A stretch of DNA of 64,000 nt, taken from assembly GCA_964432985.1 (NCBI GenBank), contig CAYSPT010000002.1, positions 1-64,000 on the forward strand, in the 5' to 3' direction. The notes below the pieces were generated by a model, which had not been told where the DNA came from, did not search any database, and was given only the letters and a program-made list of their open reading frames with translations. Shown here piece after piece: positions 50,087 through 58,923 of this stretch (within the stretch, counting starts at the first letter, position 1; each line of letters begins with the position of its first letter). The stretch is from CAYSPT01 sp964432985. GTDB lineage: Bacteria; Muiribacteriota; CAYSPT01. A program made the position numbers and the translations under genes.

Positions 50087-51919
50087 ATGAAGCAAACATA
50101 CCGTAACAAGAGTAGATCCACAAACGCAGGGTACTGCCGCCGTATGTTTTTACTGGCAGTGCTGAGCGGGTGCATCATTTTTATACAGGCTGCCGTACCG
50201 GCGATGGCTGTCACTGATTTTGCGCCTTTTTACCGGCTTGGGATCGGAGCGCGGTCCCTGGGAATGGGCGGATCCTTCGTGTCTGTGGCAGACGATCCCA
50301 CCACCATCTACTGGAATCCGTCCGGTCTGGCAAGTATTAACACCATGGCTATTACCGGGATGCATCTCAACACCTACCAGATTGATTCGTACCACGATTT
50401 CGTGGCCGGAGTATTTCCACTGAGTGATTATTCCACCTGGGGTCTCTATTATCTGCGGGCTTCCACTCCCAACATACCCATAACCACTCTGGGAACAGAT
50501 GGTCTGCCAAAGGTGGCCGATTACACGAAGAACGACAGAAACCTGGTGGCTTTCTCCTATGGACGCAAATTCGGAAAAACCTTTTCAGCCGGATGTACCC
50601 TTAAGTACATATCCGAACGCCTCAGCAACGCTACTGCTACCGGCTGGGCAGCCGACCTGGGATGTCTGTATCAGGCCAGCCCGACCCTGTCTCTGGGAAT
50701 GGCTGTTCAGGACGTGACCGAGACACTGATATCCTGGAACACCGGTCACGCCGATACGGTGCCGCCCCTTTTCAAATTTGGTTTGAACGGCAAACTGTTC
50801 GATGACAATTTGACACTTTCCCTCGATCTCGACCTGATACGCGACCGGCCCAGTGTGTGGCACCTGGGAACCGAGTATCGCTTCGGTTCATTTTTAGCTG
50901 TCAGGGCCGGTTTGAACGACTCACAATTGACTGCCGGTCTGGGATTCAAATTCGGCCGGTGGGAAATGAACTACGCCTTTGAAAACCACGATCTTGGAGA
51001 CCATCACCGCCTGGCATTCACCGTGTGGTGGCTACCGGACAAAATTGATAGATCCGCCACCGCCGACGTGGAATCAATTCTTGGACGGTACCAGGACTCC
51101 CTGGACCAGATATTGGGAATCGATCCCCAGCAGGAGGAAGCCATCTGGGAAACCAGGCAGGAATGGGTGCCCGAGCAGTCTACTGAAACTCCGCTGGTTC
51201 CCCTGGCTCCCGTTATCGGCGAAGAAGCAAAACAGAAGCCTCGGATGCATGAAAAGCCGGCTCTGCCCGTTGCCCGGCAGGAGTCCGAAGAAGATGATTT
51301 CCTGTCGCTGCTGGAGAGTATCCAGGAAGCGGATGTCGAACACACCCGGGCCGCAGAAGAACCTGAAAGTGAATTCGTACGCCTGTTCGATGAACCACAG
51401 CCACCGGCGCCGGCACCCGTTGAGCAGAAAAGCCAGCCGGAGCAGCCAGTTCAACTTCAGCCAGTTGTTCCCCTGAAGGAGGGAGCGGTCATCTCACCGA
51501 TACCGGCCGCAGAAGATGAAACAGACGTTCCCGGCACCGCAGTTATAAAGCCGATCCCCTCGCCGGCAGATAGAAAAGAGCAGGAAATTCTGGAAGCCGT
51601 GCCCGAGCTGCCACCACAACCATTCAAGCATTCCGAACATCGTATCTACTCTCCATCTCCGAGTAAAGAAGAGGAAGCGTTCATCAAGGACGCAAGGGAA
51701 TCTATGAATAAACTCGCCGACCAGGTCAAATCATACAATTTCCTGTCGGAACATCCCGCGATGTCACTCGAAGAACTGGTGGGTAAAATATTGAAGGAAA
51801 TACCGCGTGATCCCTGGGGCACTCAGTATAAACTTAACACGGTCAAAGGTACGATTGTTTCCGCCGGCCGGGATCGGGAATTTGAGACTCTCGACGATCT
51901 GCACCAGAGTCTGTTTTAG
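50087..51919 (+). CDS. PorV/UPF0164-like outer-membrane barrel fused to a pseudopilin GspG-like C-terminal domain
   Basis: 610 residues. After a signal anchor (RMFLLAVLSGCIIFIQAAVPAMA) residues ~45-310 form a UPF0164/PorV-type beta-barrel: PFYRLGIGARSLGMGGSFVSVADDPTTIYWNPSGL is the family opening (split here into LGIGARSLGMGGSF and ADDPTTIYWNPSGL). A Pro/Glu-rich ~200-residue linker follows. The end (EELVGKILKEIPRDPWGTQY, VSAGRDREFETLDDL) has the DPWGxxY and SAGxDxxxxTxDDI motifs of the GspG/type II pseudopilin C-terminal domain, but with no prepilin helix. I know of no standard protein with this order. The gene is 14 nt after the FlgD-Ig gene and converges on the O-antigen-ligase-like gene. 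Confidence 0.75.
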   Translation: MKQTYRNKSRSTNAGYCRRMFLLAVLSGCIIFIQAAVPAMAVTDFAPFYRLGIGARSLGMGGSFVSVADDPTTIYWNPSGLASINTMAITGMHLNTYQIDSYHDFVAGVFPLSDYSTWGLYYLRASTPNIPITTLGTDGLPKVADYTKNDRNLVAFSYGRKFGKTFSAGCTLKYISERLSNATATGWAADLGCLYQASPTLSLGMAVQDVTETLISWNTGHADTVPPLFKFGLNGKLFDDNLTLSLDLDLIRDRPSVWHLGTEYRFGSFLAVRAGLNDSQLTAGLGFKFGRWEMNYAFENHDLGDHHRLAFTVWWLPDKIDRSATADVESILGRYQDSLDQILGIDPQQEEAIWETRQEWVPEQSTETPLVPLAPVIGEEAKQKPRMHEKPALPVARQESEEDDFLSLLESIQEADVEHTRAAEEPESEFVRLFDEPQPPAPAPVEQKSQPEQPVQLQPVVPLKEGAVISPIPAAEDETDVPGTAVIKPIPSPADRKEQEILEAVPELPPQPFKHSEHRIYSPSPSKEEEAFIKDARESMNKLADQVKSYNFLSEHPAMSLEELVGKILKEIPRDPWGTQYKLNTVKGTIVSAGRDREFETLDDLHQSLF

Positions 51920-51921
51920 AG

Positions 51922-53616
51922 TTACTTTTCCCCGTCGGTCTTTTCCAACTCTTCCAGCAGAGGTTTCAGTACCCGGTCATCCGCTCCCCTGAATCCGGCA
52001 GATTCGAGATAATTGCGTGCCCGGACGAGTTGACCATTACCGAGAGATACTCTGGCCGCCGCCAGATAGGTCCGGGGAACCGGATAGACCGCAAGCGCTA
52101 CTTGAAGAATTGCATCGGCTTCATCCAGACGGCCTTCCTCGAGGTACCCTTCTCCAAGCAAAACGGGGAGACGGCGCACAAAGGGAAAGGTACCGCGGGC
52201 TGACTCCAGGAGTTCAACGGCCTGTTTTGTTTTATTTTCACCGAGGAGCCGTTCGGCCTCACTCACGGCCGCGGATGCGGACAGACATCGGAGCACGGTT
52301 ACTGTCCAGACCAGCACGAGAACCAGGGAAACGAGTACGATGAGCGCTGTTCGTAATCGCTTGAAAGGCCGCTCAATAGTGAACACGACTTTACCGACAG
52401 CGGTAAAAAGATCTATCTTTCCGAATCCCAGGTTAGTGGCAGCCAGCACCGCCATGAAAGCCAAACCGGGAAACTGAAATTGATCACCGGTCACCACAGC
52501 CAGCACCCAGCCTGCCAGGACACCGGCCAGGCAGCTAAGCTGAAGATTACGAAACATGGGATCGTAGGTGTACCGGTATTGCTGCCACGCTGCATGAAAA
52601 AACGCGCCGATCAGGATAAAGATGACCACCAGCCCGAACACCCCGTGCTCTGCGGTAAAAACAAGGTACCAGGGCAGCACGGCCAGCGAAGGATCACCGG
52701 AGGATTTCCATCCTTCCAGGCGCGGCCGGGAAAGGTAATTGGCGCGATACAAAGGATAAACCGTCGGCAGAGCGCCCTGACCGACCCCGCCCCACACAGA
52801 GGAGGACACCACTGCTCGCATCACTCCCCGGCAAAGATGAACGGGAAGCGTTGTTCCCGGCGCTGGGAGACGGTCGGCAGGTGATGCTTCCCCTCCCATA
52901 CGTCCCACCAGAGCAGTGATCCCGATAAAGAGAAGTATCAGTACAGCAGTTTTTATCAGCTTTGTTCTGCTGGCGGAATGTGTAATGGGAGCCTTGTCTT
53001 TCTGTCGTCGGCGCCGGGTTTCCCAGATGAGAATTCCGGAAATCAGCGCCAGCGGCCAACGTCCGGAGAGAATTACTTCGGCGGCCAGAGGATACCAGAA
53101 AATGGATTTACCAAGGCAGGAGACCGTCACCAGCAGCATGGCCGCCGTGCCGGGAAGCGGATTCCACAAGGCCTTGAAGCCGAACAGTATGAAAGCCAGA
53201 CGGACCACTGTTCTGAGCGACATCCCCAGCAATACAGCATGCAGGACTTTTTCAGCCTGCCTTCTCCTGTCCAGGCAATCCAGCGTTACCAGAAACAACA
53301 ACAAGGGAGCAGCGCCCAGAATGAGTTCGGCCAGGCTGAACGGGAAGGCGCGTGAGATACCTGCCCGAACCAGCATGTATCCGGCGAATATAGCCAGCAG
53401 CAGCTTGAAAGGGATGTAGACAAGCCTTATTTCCCAGCAAAAGATTGAAGGGACCCACCTGAGCAGCAAAACAACCGCCACGAACAGGCAGTAGAGACCT
53501 CCGAGCACGAGCGGACTGCGCCCGCTGTCGAAGGAATCGGGAACCAGAGGAATAAGCACCAGGCCCACAGTCACCAGCCAGCAGGCCAGCCGTCTCAGCC
53601 CGGCATCGTCTCTCAT
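51922..53616 (-). CDS. O-antigen ligase-like multi-pass membrane protein with C-terminal TPRs
   Basis: 564 residues. Around ten hydrophobic segments (residues ~10-430) include FPFSLAELILGAAPLLLFLV and YLVFTAEHGVFGLVVIFILIG. Between them lies a periplasmic loop WGGVGQGALPTVYPLYRANY and the HGVFGL segment, as in Wzy_C/WaaL O-antigen ligases. The last ~120 residues are TPR-like (EGYLEEGRLDEADAILQVALAVYP). Such proteins join or polymerise surface glycans. It converges with the barrel gene with only 2 nt between stops. Confidence 0.65.
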   Translation of the reverse strand: MRDDAGLRRLACWLVTVGLVLIPLVPDSFDSGRSPLVLGGLYCLFVAVVLLLRWVPSIFCWEIRLVYIPFKLLLAIFAGYMLVRAGISRAFPFSLAELILGAAPLLLFLVTLDCLDRRRQAEKVLHAVLLGMSLRTVVRLAFILFGFKALWNPLPGTAAMLLVTVSCLGKSIFWYPLAAEVILSGRWPLALISGILIWETRRRRQKDKAPITHSASRTKLIKTAVLILLFIGITALVGRMGGEASPADRLPAPGTTLPVHLCRGVMRAVVSSSVWGGVGQGALPTVYPLYRANYLSRPRLEGWKSSGDPSLAVLPWYLVFTAEHGVFGLVVIFILIGAFFHAAWQQYRYTYDPMFRNLQLSCLAGVLAGWVLAVVTGDQFQFPGLAFMAVLAATNLGFGKIDLFTAVGKVVFTIERPFKRLRTALIVLVSLVLVLVWTVTVLRCLSASAAVSEAERLLGENKTKQAVELLESARGTFPFVRRLPVLLGEGYLEEGRLDEADAILQVALAVYPVPRTYLAAARVSLGNGQLVRARNYLESAGFRGADDRVLKPLLEELEKTDGEK

Positions 53617-53829
53617 AATCTGCCATACCTTTCGATTTGTAATACGAAATTTTTCAGGTGAACTCGGGAATTATTGTAACAGACTTCCTGATATGGCAGA
53701 ACAACCAAGTAGACAAAGTAAACGCATTCTTAATTTATTCAAGGGAATGCATCGATGAGCGAGCGAATTGCATAGCAACGTTTTTTGTGACGCAAGGAGC
53801 GTAGAACATACGGTGCTTGAGAAAACGAA
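53617..53829. other. Spacer between O-antigen ligase-like gene and fusA-like gene
   Basis: 213 nt without a gene. Both flanking genes are on the minus strand. I see no strong terminator or promoter and no RNA gene. Confidence 0.5.
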
Positions 53830-55914
53830 TTATTCGTTCATTTCCTCCCTCGCCTGTTTTGCCTCTTCGATGATTTGCTGGCATATATTGGCCGGAACTT
53901 CTTCATAAGCGTAGAACGTCATGGTGAAAGTCCCGCGGCCCTGGGTTATGGATTTCAGAGTATTGATGTACTTGTACATCTCGGCCAGCGGTACGTGTGC
54001 TTTGATAATCTGCCTCTTCCCGATGCCCTCCATACCCAGAATCCTGCCGCGACGGCTGTTAAGATCTCCCATGACGTCACCCATGAACGCTTCGGGAACG
54101 CTAATCTCTACTTCCTGAATGGGTTCCAGCAGAACCGGCCGGGCTTCCAGGAAACTCTTTTTAAACGCCTGGGATCCAGCTATCTTGAAGGCCATATCGG
54201 AAGAGTCCACCGCGTGAAAGGATCCGTCGTACACCGCTGCCTTGACGTCGATGACCGGGTAACCGGCCAGAACACCGTCAACCATGGCTTCACGGACACC
54301 CTTTTCCACCGCCGGGATAAACTTGCTCGGAATGACACCACCAACGATCCGGTTTTCGAACTCGAATCCGTCACCGATAGGAAGAGGAGACAACTCCAGA
54401 TAACAATGTCCGTACTGCCCGCGGCCGCCGGTCTGCTTCTTGTGTTTGTACTCGGCTCTGGCGGTGGCTCTGATGGTTTCCCGGTACCCTATACGGGGTT
54501 TCCACACTTCCATCTCCACATTGGATTTGCGTTTAAGCCGTTCGGTCATGACCTCCAGGTGCAGCTCTCCCATGCCGAATATCAGGGTCTGTCTGAGCTC
54601 CGGCTCGACCTTCACGCCAAAGGTCGGGTCCTCCTCGGCCTGGCGAGCCAGACCGGTACCCAGTTTTTCCTGGTCGGCCTTGCTCTTGGGACTGACAGCT
54701 ACAAAAATAGTGGGGGACGGAAATTCTATAGCCGGATACCTGATCTGGGCCGAGGTACTGCATAGGGTGTCTGACATTCCTGTGCCCTTCAATTTGACCA
54801 GCCCGATGATATCGCCGGCCACCGCTTCTTTGACTTCTTCGCGGCTTTTTCCTCTGAGCGTGAGCAACTGCCCTAGTTTCTCCGACCCATCCTTGGTGGA
54901 GTTGTATGCCGAGTCCCCCGATGAGACCTTCCCGGATATGATTTTCAAATAGGTGATATCACCTACGTGAGCCTCACTGAACGTCTTGAATACAAACCCG
55001 GAAAAGGGATCTGAAACCGAAGCGGTTCTTTCCACTTCTTGTCCGTTCTTGGGATCGATACCTTTCCTGGCCGCTGCTTCTGCCGCGCTGGGGAATATCC
55101 CGGCTGTGAATGATTGAAACCGGTCTACCGCAATATTGTTGTAAGCAGATCCGCACATCACCGGAACGACAATTCCTTCTTTGAAAGCGATCCGCAACCC
55201 AGATAAGACCTCTTCCGCAGTGAGTTCTTCACCCTCAAGATACTTCATGGTCAAGTCCTCATCACTCTCGGCGGCAGCTTCAACCAGTTTCTCACGGTAC
55301 TCGGCGACCGTGTCCTGCATATCAGGGGGGATGTCGGTTTCCTGCGCTTTACCATCCTGGTAGGCATATGCTTTCATTGTCAGCAGATCCACCACACCGG
55401 AGAACGTGGACTCCTTACCGATGGGGAGATGAACGAGAACGAAATTAGCCTTGAAATACTCTCCGAGAGAGGCAAATGACTTATCGAAATTGCTGTGTTC
55501 CTTGTCTAATTTGTTGATGAACACCGCTCGAGGCAGGTCTTTGGCCTTCACCAGCTCCCAAGTAATCTCGGTCTGCACTTCTACGCCGGCTGTACCGTCA
55601 ATGACAAAGACAACTCCTTCAGCCACCGTAAGCGCCCGGTGCACTTCACCGATGAAATCGGCGAACCCCGGGGTATCGACATAGTTTACCTTGACACCTT
55701 CCGCCGATACCGGGGCGAGAGAGAGATGAATGGTGAGATTTCTCTTGATTTCCTCGGCATCAAAATCAAGGGCAGTCGTTCCTTCATCCACACGTCCCAG
55801 ACGCGAATTATACCCATTATTGAAAAGGACAGCTTCAAGAAGAGACGTTTTTCCTGCGCCGCCATGCCCGATGAGGGCTATATTTCTTATTTGCTTGGGG
55901 TCAGAGGCTGACAT
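53830..55914 (-). CDS. EF-G2-like translation elongation factor
   Basis: ~694 residues. The GTPase P-loop GHGGAGKTS, DTPGFADF (G3) and NKLD (G4) are present, with EF-G domains II-V behind. The effector region reads EEIKRNLTIHLSLAPV, not the RGITI of canonical EF-G. That and DFDAEE resemble the EF-G2 paralogue group, whose function (ribosome recycling, stress or other) differs from the main translocase. No EF-Tu, S7 or S12 gene is nearby, which also argues for a paralogue. I start at 55914 (MSASDPKQIR), 8 nt after AGGAG; the GTG at 55923 overlaps that site. Confidence 0.85.
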   Translation of the reverse strand: MSASDPKQIRNIALIGHGGAGKTSLLEAVLFNNGYNSRLGRVDEGTTALDFDAEEIKRNLTIHLSLAPVSAEGVKVNYVDTPGFADFIGEVHRALTVAEGVVFVIDGTAGVEVQTEITWELVKAKDLPRAVFINKLDKEHSNFDKSFASLGEYFKANFVLVHLPIGKESTFSGVVDLLTMKAYAYQDGKAQETDIPPDMQDTVAEYREKLVEAAAESDEDLTMKYLEGEELTAEEVLSGLRIAFKEGIVVPVMCGSAYNNIAVDRFQSFTAGIFPSAAEAAARKGIDPKNGQEVERTASVSDPFSGFVFKTFSEAHVGDITYLKIISGKVSSGDSAYNSTKDGSEKLGQLLTLRGKSREEVKEAVAGDIIGLVKLKGTGMSDTLCSTSAQIRYPAIEFPSPTIFVAVSPKSKADQEKLGTGLARQAEEDPTFGVKVEPELRQTLIFGMGELHLEVMTERLKRKSNVEMEVWKPRIGYRETIRATARAEYKHKKQTGGRGQYGHCYLELSPLPIGDGFEFENRIVGGVIPSKFIPAVEKGVREAMVDGVLAGYPVIDVKAAVYDGSFHAVDSSDMAFKIAGSQAFKKSFLEARPVLLEPIQEVEISVPEAFMGDVMGDLNSRRGRILGMEGIGKRQIIKAHVPLAEMYKYINTLKSITQGRGTFTMTFYAYEEVPANICQQIIEEAKQAREEMNE

Positions 55915-55949
55915 GTGTACCACTCCTTAAACTCGGCTGTTATCCGCTA

Positions 55950-55978
55950 ATACTAATTGTTTCTACTTTGCTTGTCAA
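55950..55978 (-). promoter_or_regulatory. Sigma70 promoter of the EF-G2-like gene
   Basis: Minus strand: -35 TTGACA (55973-55978), a 17-nt spacer and -10 TAGTAT (55950-55955). Its -35 region overlaps that of the divergent aroF promoter, so the two cannot be occupied at once. Confidence 0.55.
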
Positions 55979-55996
55979 CTACGTCCATGGTATTAT
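55968..55996 (+). promoter_or_regulatory. Sigma70 promoter of the aroF fusion gene
   Basis: -35 TTGCTT (55968-55973), a 17-nt spacer and -10 TATTAT (55991-55996), 40 nt before the GTG start. Confidence 0.5.
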
Positions 55997-56036
55997 CTTT
56001 TCGAATAAGCATGGTCCATTAGGAGGCGGATACAAC

Positions 56037-57095
56037 GTGAAGTCTCTGGCAGAGCTCAGACATGAAATAGACACCATTAACACAGGTTTACTTAACTTAC
56101 TCAACCGTCGGGCGGAAACCGTCCTGCAAATTTACCAGATCCGTAAAAAGCTGGGCGTTCACCTGTTCGTTCCCGAACGTGAATCCGAGATGCTCAAATC
56201 AATTACCGAGACAAATCAGGGACCATTTTCGGACTTCACCATCAAGAGCCTGTTCAAAGAGATATTCAGAGCCTCTCTTAACCTCATGGAAGAGGAAGCA
56301 CGACAGGTTTTGCTCAGCAGCAGACAGCACCGCAGCGAGAACACGGTGGTTGAAGTAGGCCCGGTGGAAATCGGCGGACCAAACCCGGTAATCATGGCCG
56401 GACCGTGCGCTGTAGAATCGTGGAACCAGATGGAATCCATCGCTGCCTGGCTGTCAGGGCTCGGAGTGCAGGTCATGCGCGGCGGCGCGTTCAAACCGCG
56501 GACCAGTCCTTACGCTTTCCAGGGACTGGAAGAAAAAGGGCTCCGCTACCTCCAGGAAGCGGGCCAGCGTTATGGCCTGGTCACCATAACCGAGGTGGTG
56601 GACCCGCGGCACCTCGACTTGCTGGTGGAACAGGCCGGAATTCTGCAGATCGGAGCCCGGAACATGGCCAATTTCGAACTGCTCAAAGCCGTGGGACAGG
56701 TTAAAAAACCGGTCATGCTCAAACGTGGTTTCATGGCTACAATGGAAGAGTATCTTTACGCAGTGGAGTACATACTTTCCGGTGGAAACACGGAAGTAAT
56801 CCTGTGCGAGCGGGGAATACGGACATTCGAGCGCTGGACCAGAAACACGCTCGATATTTCAGCGGTACCAATTCTCAAGCAGGAAACCCATCTGCCGGTT
56901 ATTGTTGACATTTCTCACTCCACCGGACGGAAGGACATCGCCGTTCCGCTGGCCAGGGCCGCCCTGGCAGCTGGAGCTGACGGCATCATGGTGGAAGTCC
57001 ACAACGACCCTGAAATTGCCCGGTCCGACGAAAAGCAACAGCTCGGGCTCAAGGAATTCGCTGATTTTATTGATGCACTCAAACCTTTACTGTAA
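56037..57095 (+). CDS. aroF: Chorismate mutase/3-deoxy-7-phosphoheptulonate synthase fusion
   Basis: ~352 residues starting at the GTG 56037, set by AGGAGG 10 nt upstream. The N-terminal ~85 residues are an AroQ chorismate mutase (ELRHEIDTINTGLLNLLNRR), followed by a type I-beta DAHP synthase with IMAGPCAVESWNQMES, MRGGAFKPRTSPYAFQGLEE, CERGIRTFER and DISHSTGRKD. In Bacillus-type enzymes the mutase domain senses chorismate/prephenate and feedback-regulates the first step of aromatic synthesis. The 3' end is partly duplicated just after the stop. Confidence 0.95.
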   Translation: MKSLAELRHEIDTINTGLLNLLNRRAETVLQIYQIRKKLGVHLFVPERESEMLKSITETNQGPFSDFTIKSLFKEIFRASLNLMEEEARQVLLSSRQHRSENTVVEVGPVEIGGPNPVIMAGPCAVESWNQMESIAAWLSGLGVQVMRGGAFKPRTSPYAFQGLEEKGLRYLQEAGQRYGLVTITEVVDPRHLDLLVEQAGILQIGARNMANFELLKAVGQVKKPVMLKRGFMATMEEYLYAVEYILSGGNTEVILCERGIRTFERWTRNTLDISAVPILKQETHLPVIVDISHSTGRKDIAVPLARAALAAGADGIMVEVHNDPEIARSDEKQQLGLKEFADFIDALKPLL

Positions 57096-57152
57096 TGGCA
57101 TGGGTTAAGAGAAGGCACAAGCTTTATTGATGCACTCAAACCTTTACTGTAA
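57066..57152. repeat. Duplicated 3' end of the aroF gene
   Basis: A 30-nt stretch including the last nine codons and stop (57066-57095) recurs exactly at 57123-57152, a period of 57 bp. The duplicate is in the spacer and is not translated as part of aroF. Confidence 0.95.
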
Positions 57153-57182
57153 ATAGGCCGGTGTTTGAGCGGACGTGAATGG

Positions 57183-57602
57183 TCAGAGCGGCTTCTCACC
57201 TGGTCCTTGATCAGGAATGGCTACTACGGCGGTGCCGCTTCCACACACCAGCAGGAAGCCGCTGCGGGAGCCTCCGGGAATGCTCCACGAGAGATCGAGG
57301 CCAATCACAGCATTGCCGCCCCGGGCGGCGGAACGATTCTGTAGCTCAGTTATAATCTCCTGCGTCGCTTCTTCGAACTTAGTTTCAAATGCCTTGACCC
57401 GACCCCCGAAAACCTCACGGACATCGGCCATAATATCGGTAAGAATATTGACACTGAGTACGATTTCGGTGTGTACCACACCCAGATAACGGCAGATACT
57501 GCAATTTTCAATAGAAGGGGTCGTCGTTACGATAACCGTCTGCCCCCTCGGTGAATTCAAACCCTTCGGTGAATTCAACCCTTTTGGAGGAATCTGAGCC
57601 AT
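57183..57602 (-). CDS. YbjQ/UPF0145-like heavy-metal-binding-domain protein
   Basis: 139 residues. VIVTTTPSIENCSICRYLGVVHTEIV, then FEEATQEIITELQNRSAARGGNAVIGLDLSW and GFLLVCGSGTAVV are the YbjQ fold. Its function is unknown. Two cysteines (NCSIC) are present in place of the usual Gly pair. The first ~20 residues (PPKGLNSPKGLNSPRG) come from an 18-bp repeat. It converges with aroF. Confidence 0.85.
   Translation of the reverse strand: MAQIPPKGLNSPKGLNSPRGQTVIVTTTPSIENCSICRYLGVVHTEIVLSVNILTDIMADVREVFGGRVKAFETKFEEATQEIITELQNRSAARGGNAVIGLDLSWSIPGGSRSGFLLVCGSGTAVVAIPDQGPGEKPL
57550..57585. repeat. Two 18-bp tandem repeats at the ybjQ-like gene start
   Basis: GGTGAATTCAAACCCTTC (57550-57567) and GGTGAATTCAACCCTTTT (57568-57585), encoding the hexad PKGLNS on the minus strand. 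Confidence 0.85.
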
Positions 57603-57697
57603 TGGACATGTACCTTTCGTTGAAAAGCAGCCTCAGGTGACGTAGTATAACAGGTTCAAGTCACTTGTACAACTACCTCACTTTCAAGCAAATCCAC

Positions 57698-57726
57698 TTG
57701 ACGTTTGGTAGACTGCTAAATTATAG
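57698..57726 (+). promoter_or_regulatory. Sigma70-like promoter of the TPR/NUDIX pair
   Basis: -35 TTGACG (57698-57703), a 17-nt spacer and -10 TTATAG (57721-57726), 24 nt before the ATG. Confidence 0.55.
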
Positions 57727-57750
57727 TTTTCCTGGAAGGGGCCGAAACAC

Positions 57751-58422
57751 ATGGGAACGGTACAGCCCAAAAAGAAATCAAGGAAGTTCAGAATATTAAG
57801 AGGCGAAAATCTGCGATTGGCGGTCAATATAGTACTGGCCAGCGCCATCGTAGTGGCTCTTCCCAAGGCCTTTCCGGTGAAACGAATCAAAGCCCGGATG
57901 GGACAGCATTACTCACTTGAAAAACATGAACGATCGCTGAAAAGGACATTGGCCAAAGCTTATATTCTACGAGGAAAGAAGTTTTTCGAGGAGGGCAACA
58001 TGGCCGATGCGTCTAAAATGTTCGCAAAGCTAATCGAAGTTAACCCTCAGTTCGCACCCGCCTATTACCGCCTCGCGCAAATCCAGATAATTCAAGGGCA
58101 ACACGAGCAGGCGAGGAAAAACCTCAATGAAGCAATCAAACGGCAGCCTAATTTCGCCGAAGCGTACCTGCAATTAGGAAAAAGTCTGGCCGCTACAGCC
58201 GAAATTCCAGAAGCGATCCCGCCATTAAAAAAATCGATTATCCTTAATCAATCACTGAGGGAAGCTTTTCTTATCCTTGGTGATTGCTATGCTAGCCTCA
58301 AGGAGTATGAAAAAGCCCTGGATACATTCAGAAAAGGTGCAAAAAGGTATCCGGATGAACCGGAGATGTTCCGCCGGGTCGCCGAAACGCTTGAAGCCAT
58401 CAACAAGGGGGCCCTGGATTAG
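57751..58422 (+). CDS. TPR-repeat protein with hydrophobic N-terminus
   Basis: 223 residues. A basic start (QPKKKSRKFRILRGENLRL) precedes a hydrophobic stretch (AVNIVLASAIVVALPKAFPV) that may anchor it in the membrane. After that are about four TPR units (KAYILRGKKFFEEGNMADAS; FAPAYYRLAQIQIIQGQHEQ; EAFLILGDCYASLKEYEKAL). GGAAGGGG precedes the ATG. The TAG stop shares one base with the NUDIX GTG, so the two are coupled. Confidence 0.85.
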   Translation: MGTVQPKKKSRKFRILRGENLRLAVNIVLASAIVVALPKAFPVKRIKARMGQHYSLEKHERSLKRTLAKAYILRGKKFFEEGNMADASKMFAKLIEVNPQFAPAYYRLAQIQIIQGQHEQARKNLNEAIKRQPNFAEAYLQLGKSLAATAEIPEAIPPLKKSIILNQSLREAFLILGDCYASLKEYEKALDTFRKGAKRYPDEPEMFRRVAETLEAINKGALD

Positions 58423-58835
58423 TGAGTCCTATCCCCAAGACCCCCCTGCTGACAGTTGACATGGTCATTTTCAGAGACGATACGGTACTGCTTATCAGAC
58501 GAGGACATCCTCCGTTCATCGGACAATTTGCCCTTCCGGGAGGATTCGTTGATATCGGTGAGACCGTCGAGGAAGCCGCCAGGCGGGAAGCCTGTGAAGA
58601 AACCGGCTTGATCTGCGAGATAATTGAATTGATAGGAGTATACTCCCGTCCCGACCGGGATCCCCGGGGACACTCGGTGAGTGTCGTTTTTCGAGGGAAA
58701 TGGATCGGCGGTGAAGTGCAGGCGGGAAGTGATGCCGCAGATGCACTGTGGGTTGCGCGAGCAGACGTACAACCGGATGAGCTTGCATTTGACCACGCGG
58801 ATATTCTCACCGACGCGGGATTCCTGCCCGAATAA
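58422..58835 (+). CDS. NUDIX hydrolase, ADP-ribose/nucleoside-diphosphate type
   Basis: 137 residues from a GTG. The full Nudix box is GGFVDIGETVEEAARREACEE followed by TGL (split here): GGFVDIGETVEEAARR then EACEETGL. The loop PLLTVDMVIFRDDTVLLIRR is at the start. It cleaves a nucleoside diphosphate linked to another group; the exact substrate is not decided. A bidirectional terminator follows. Confidence 0.92.
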   Translation: MSPIPKTPLLTVDMVIFRDDTVLLIRRGHPPFIGQFALPGGFVDIGETVEEAARREACEETGLICEIIELIGVYSRPDRDPRGHSVSVVFRGKWIGGEVQAGSDAADALWVARADVQPDELAFDHADILTDAGFLPE

Positions 58836-58865
58836 TTCAATCGGGCTAGACAGATAATCCAATAA

Positions 58866-58898
58866 AAAAAGGCACCCTCGTAGTGAGGATGCCTTTTT
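58866..58898. terminator. Bidirectional intrinsic terminator between NUDIX and rny
   Basis: Stem GGCACCCTC (58871-58879) pairs with GAGGATGCC (58885-58893) with one central mismatch. It is flanked by an A-run on the left and a T-run on the right, so it works for both convergent genes. Confidence 0.9.
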
Positions 58899-58923
58899 GT
58901 TGTCCATGTTCCGGGGTGAGCCG

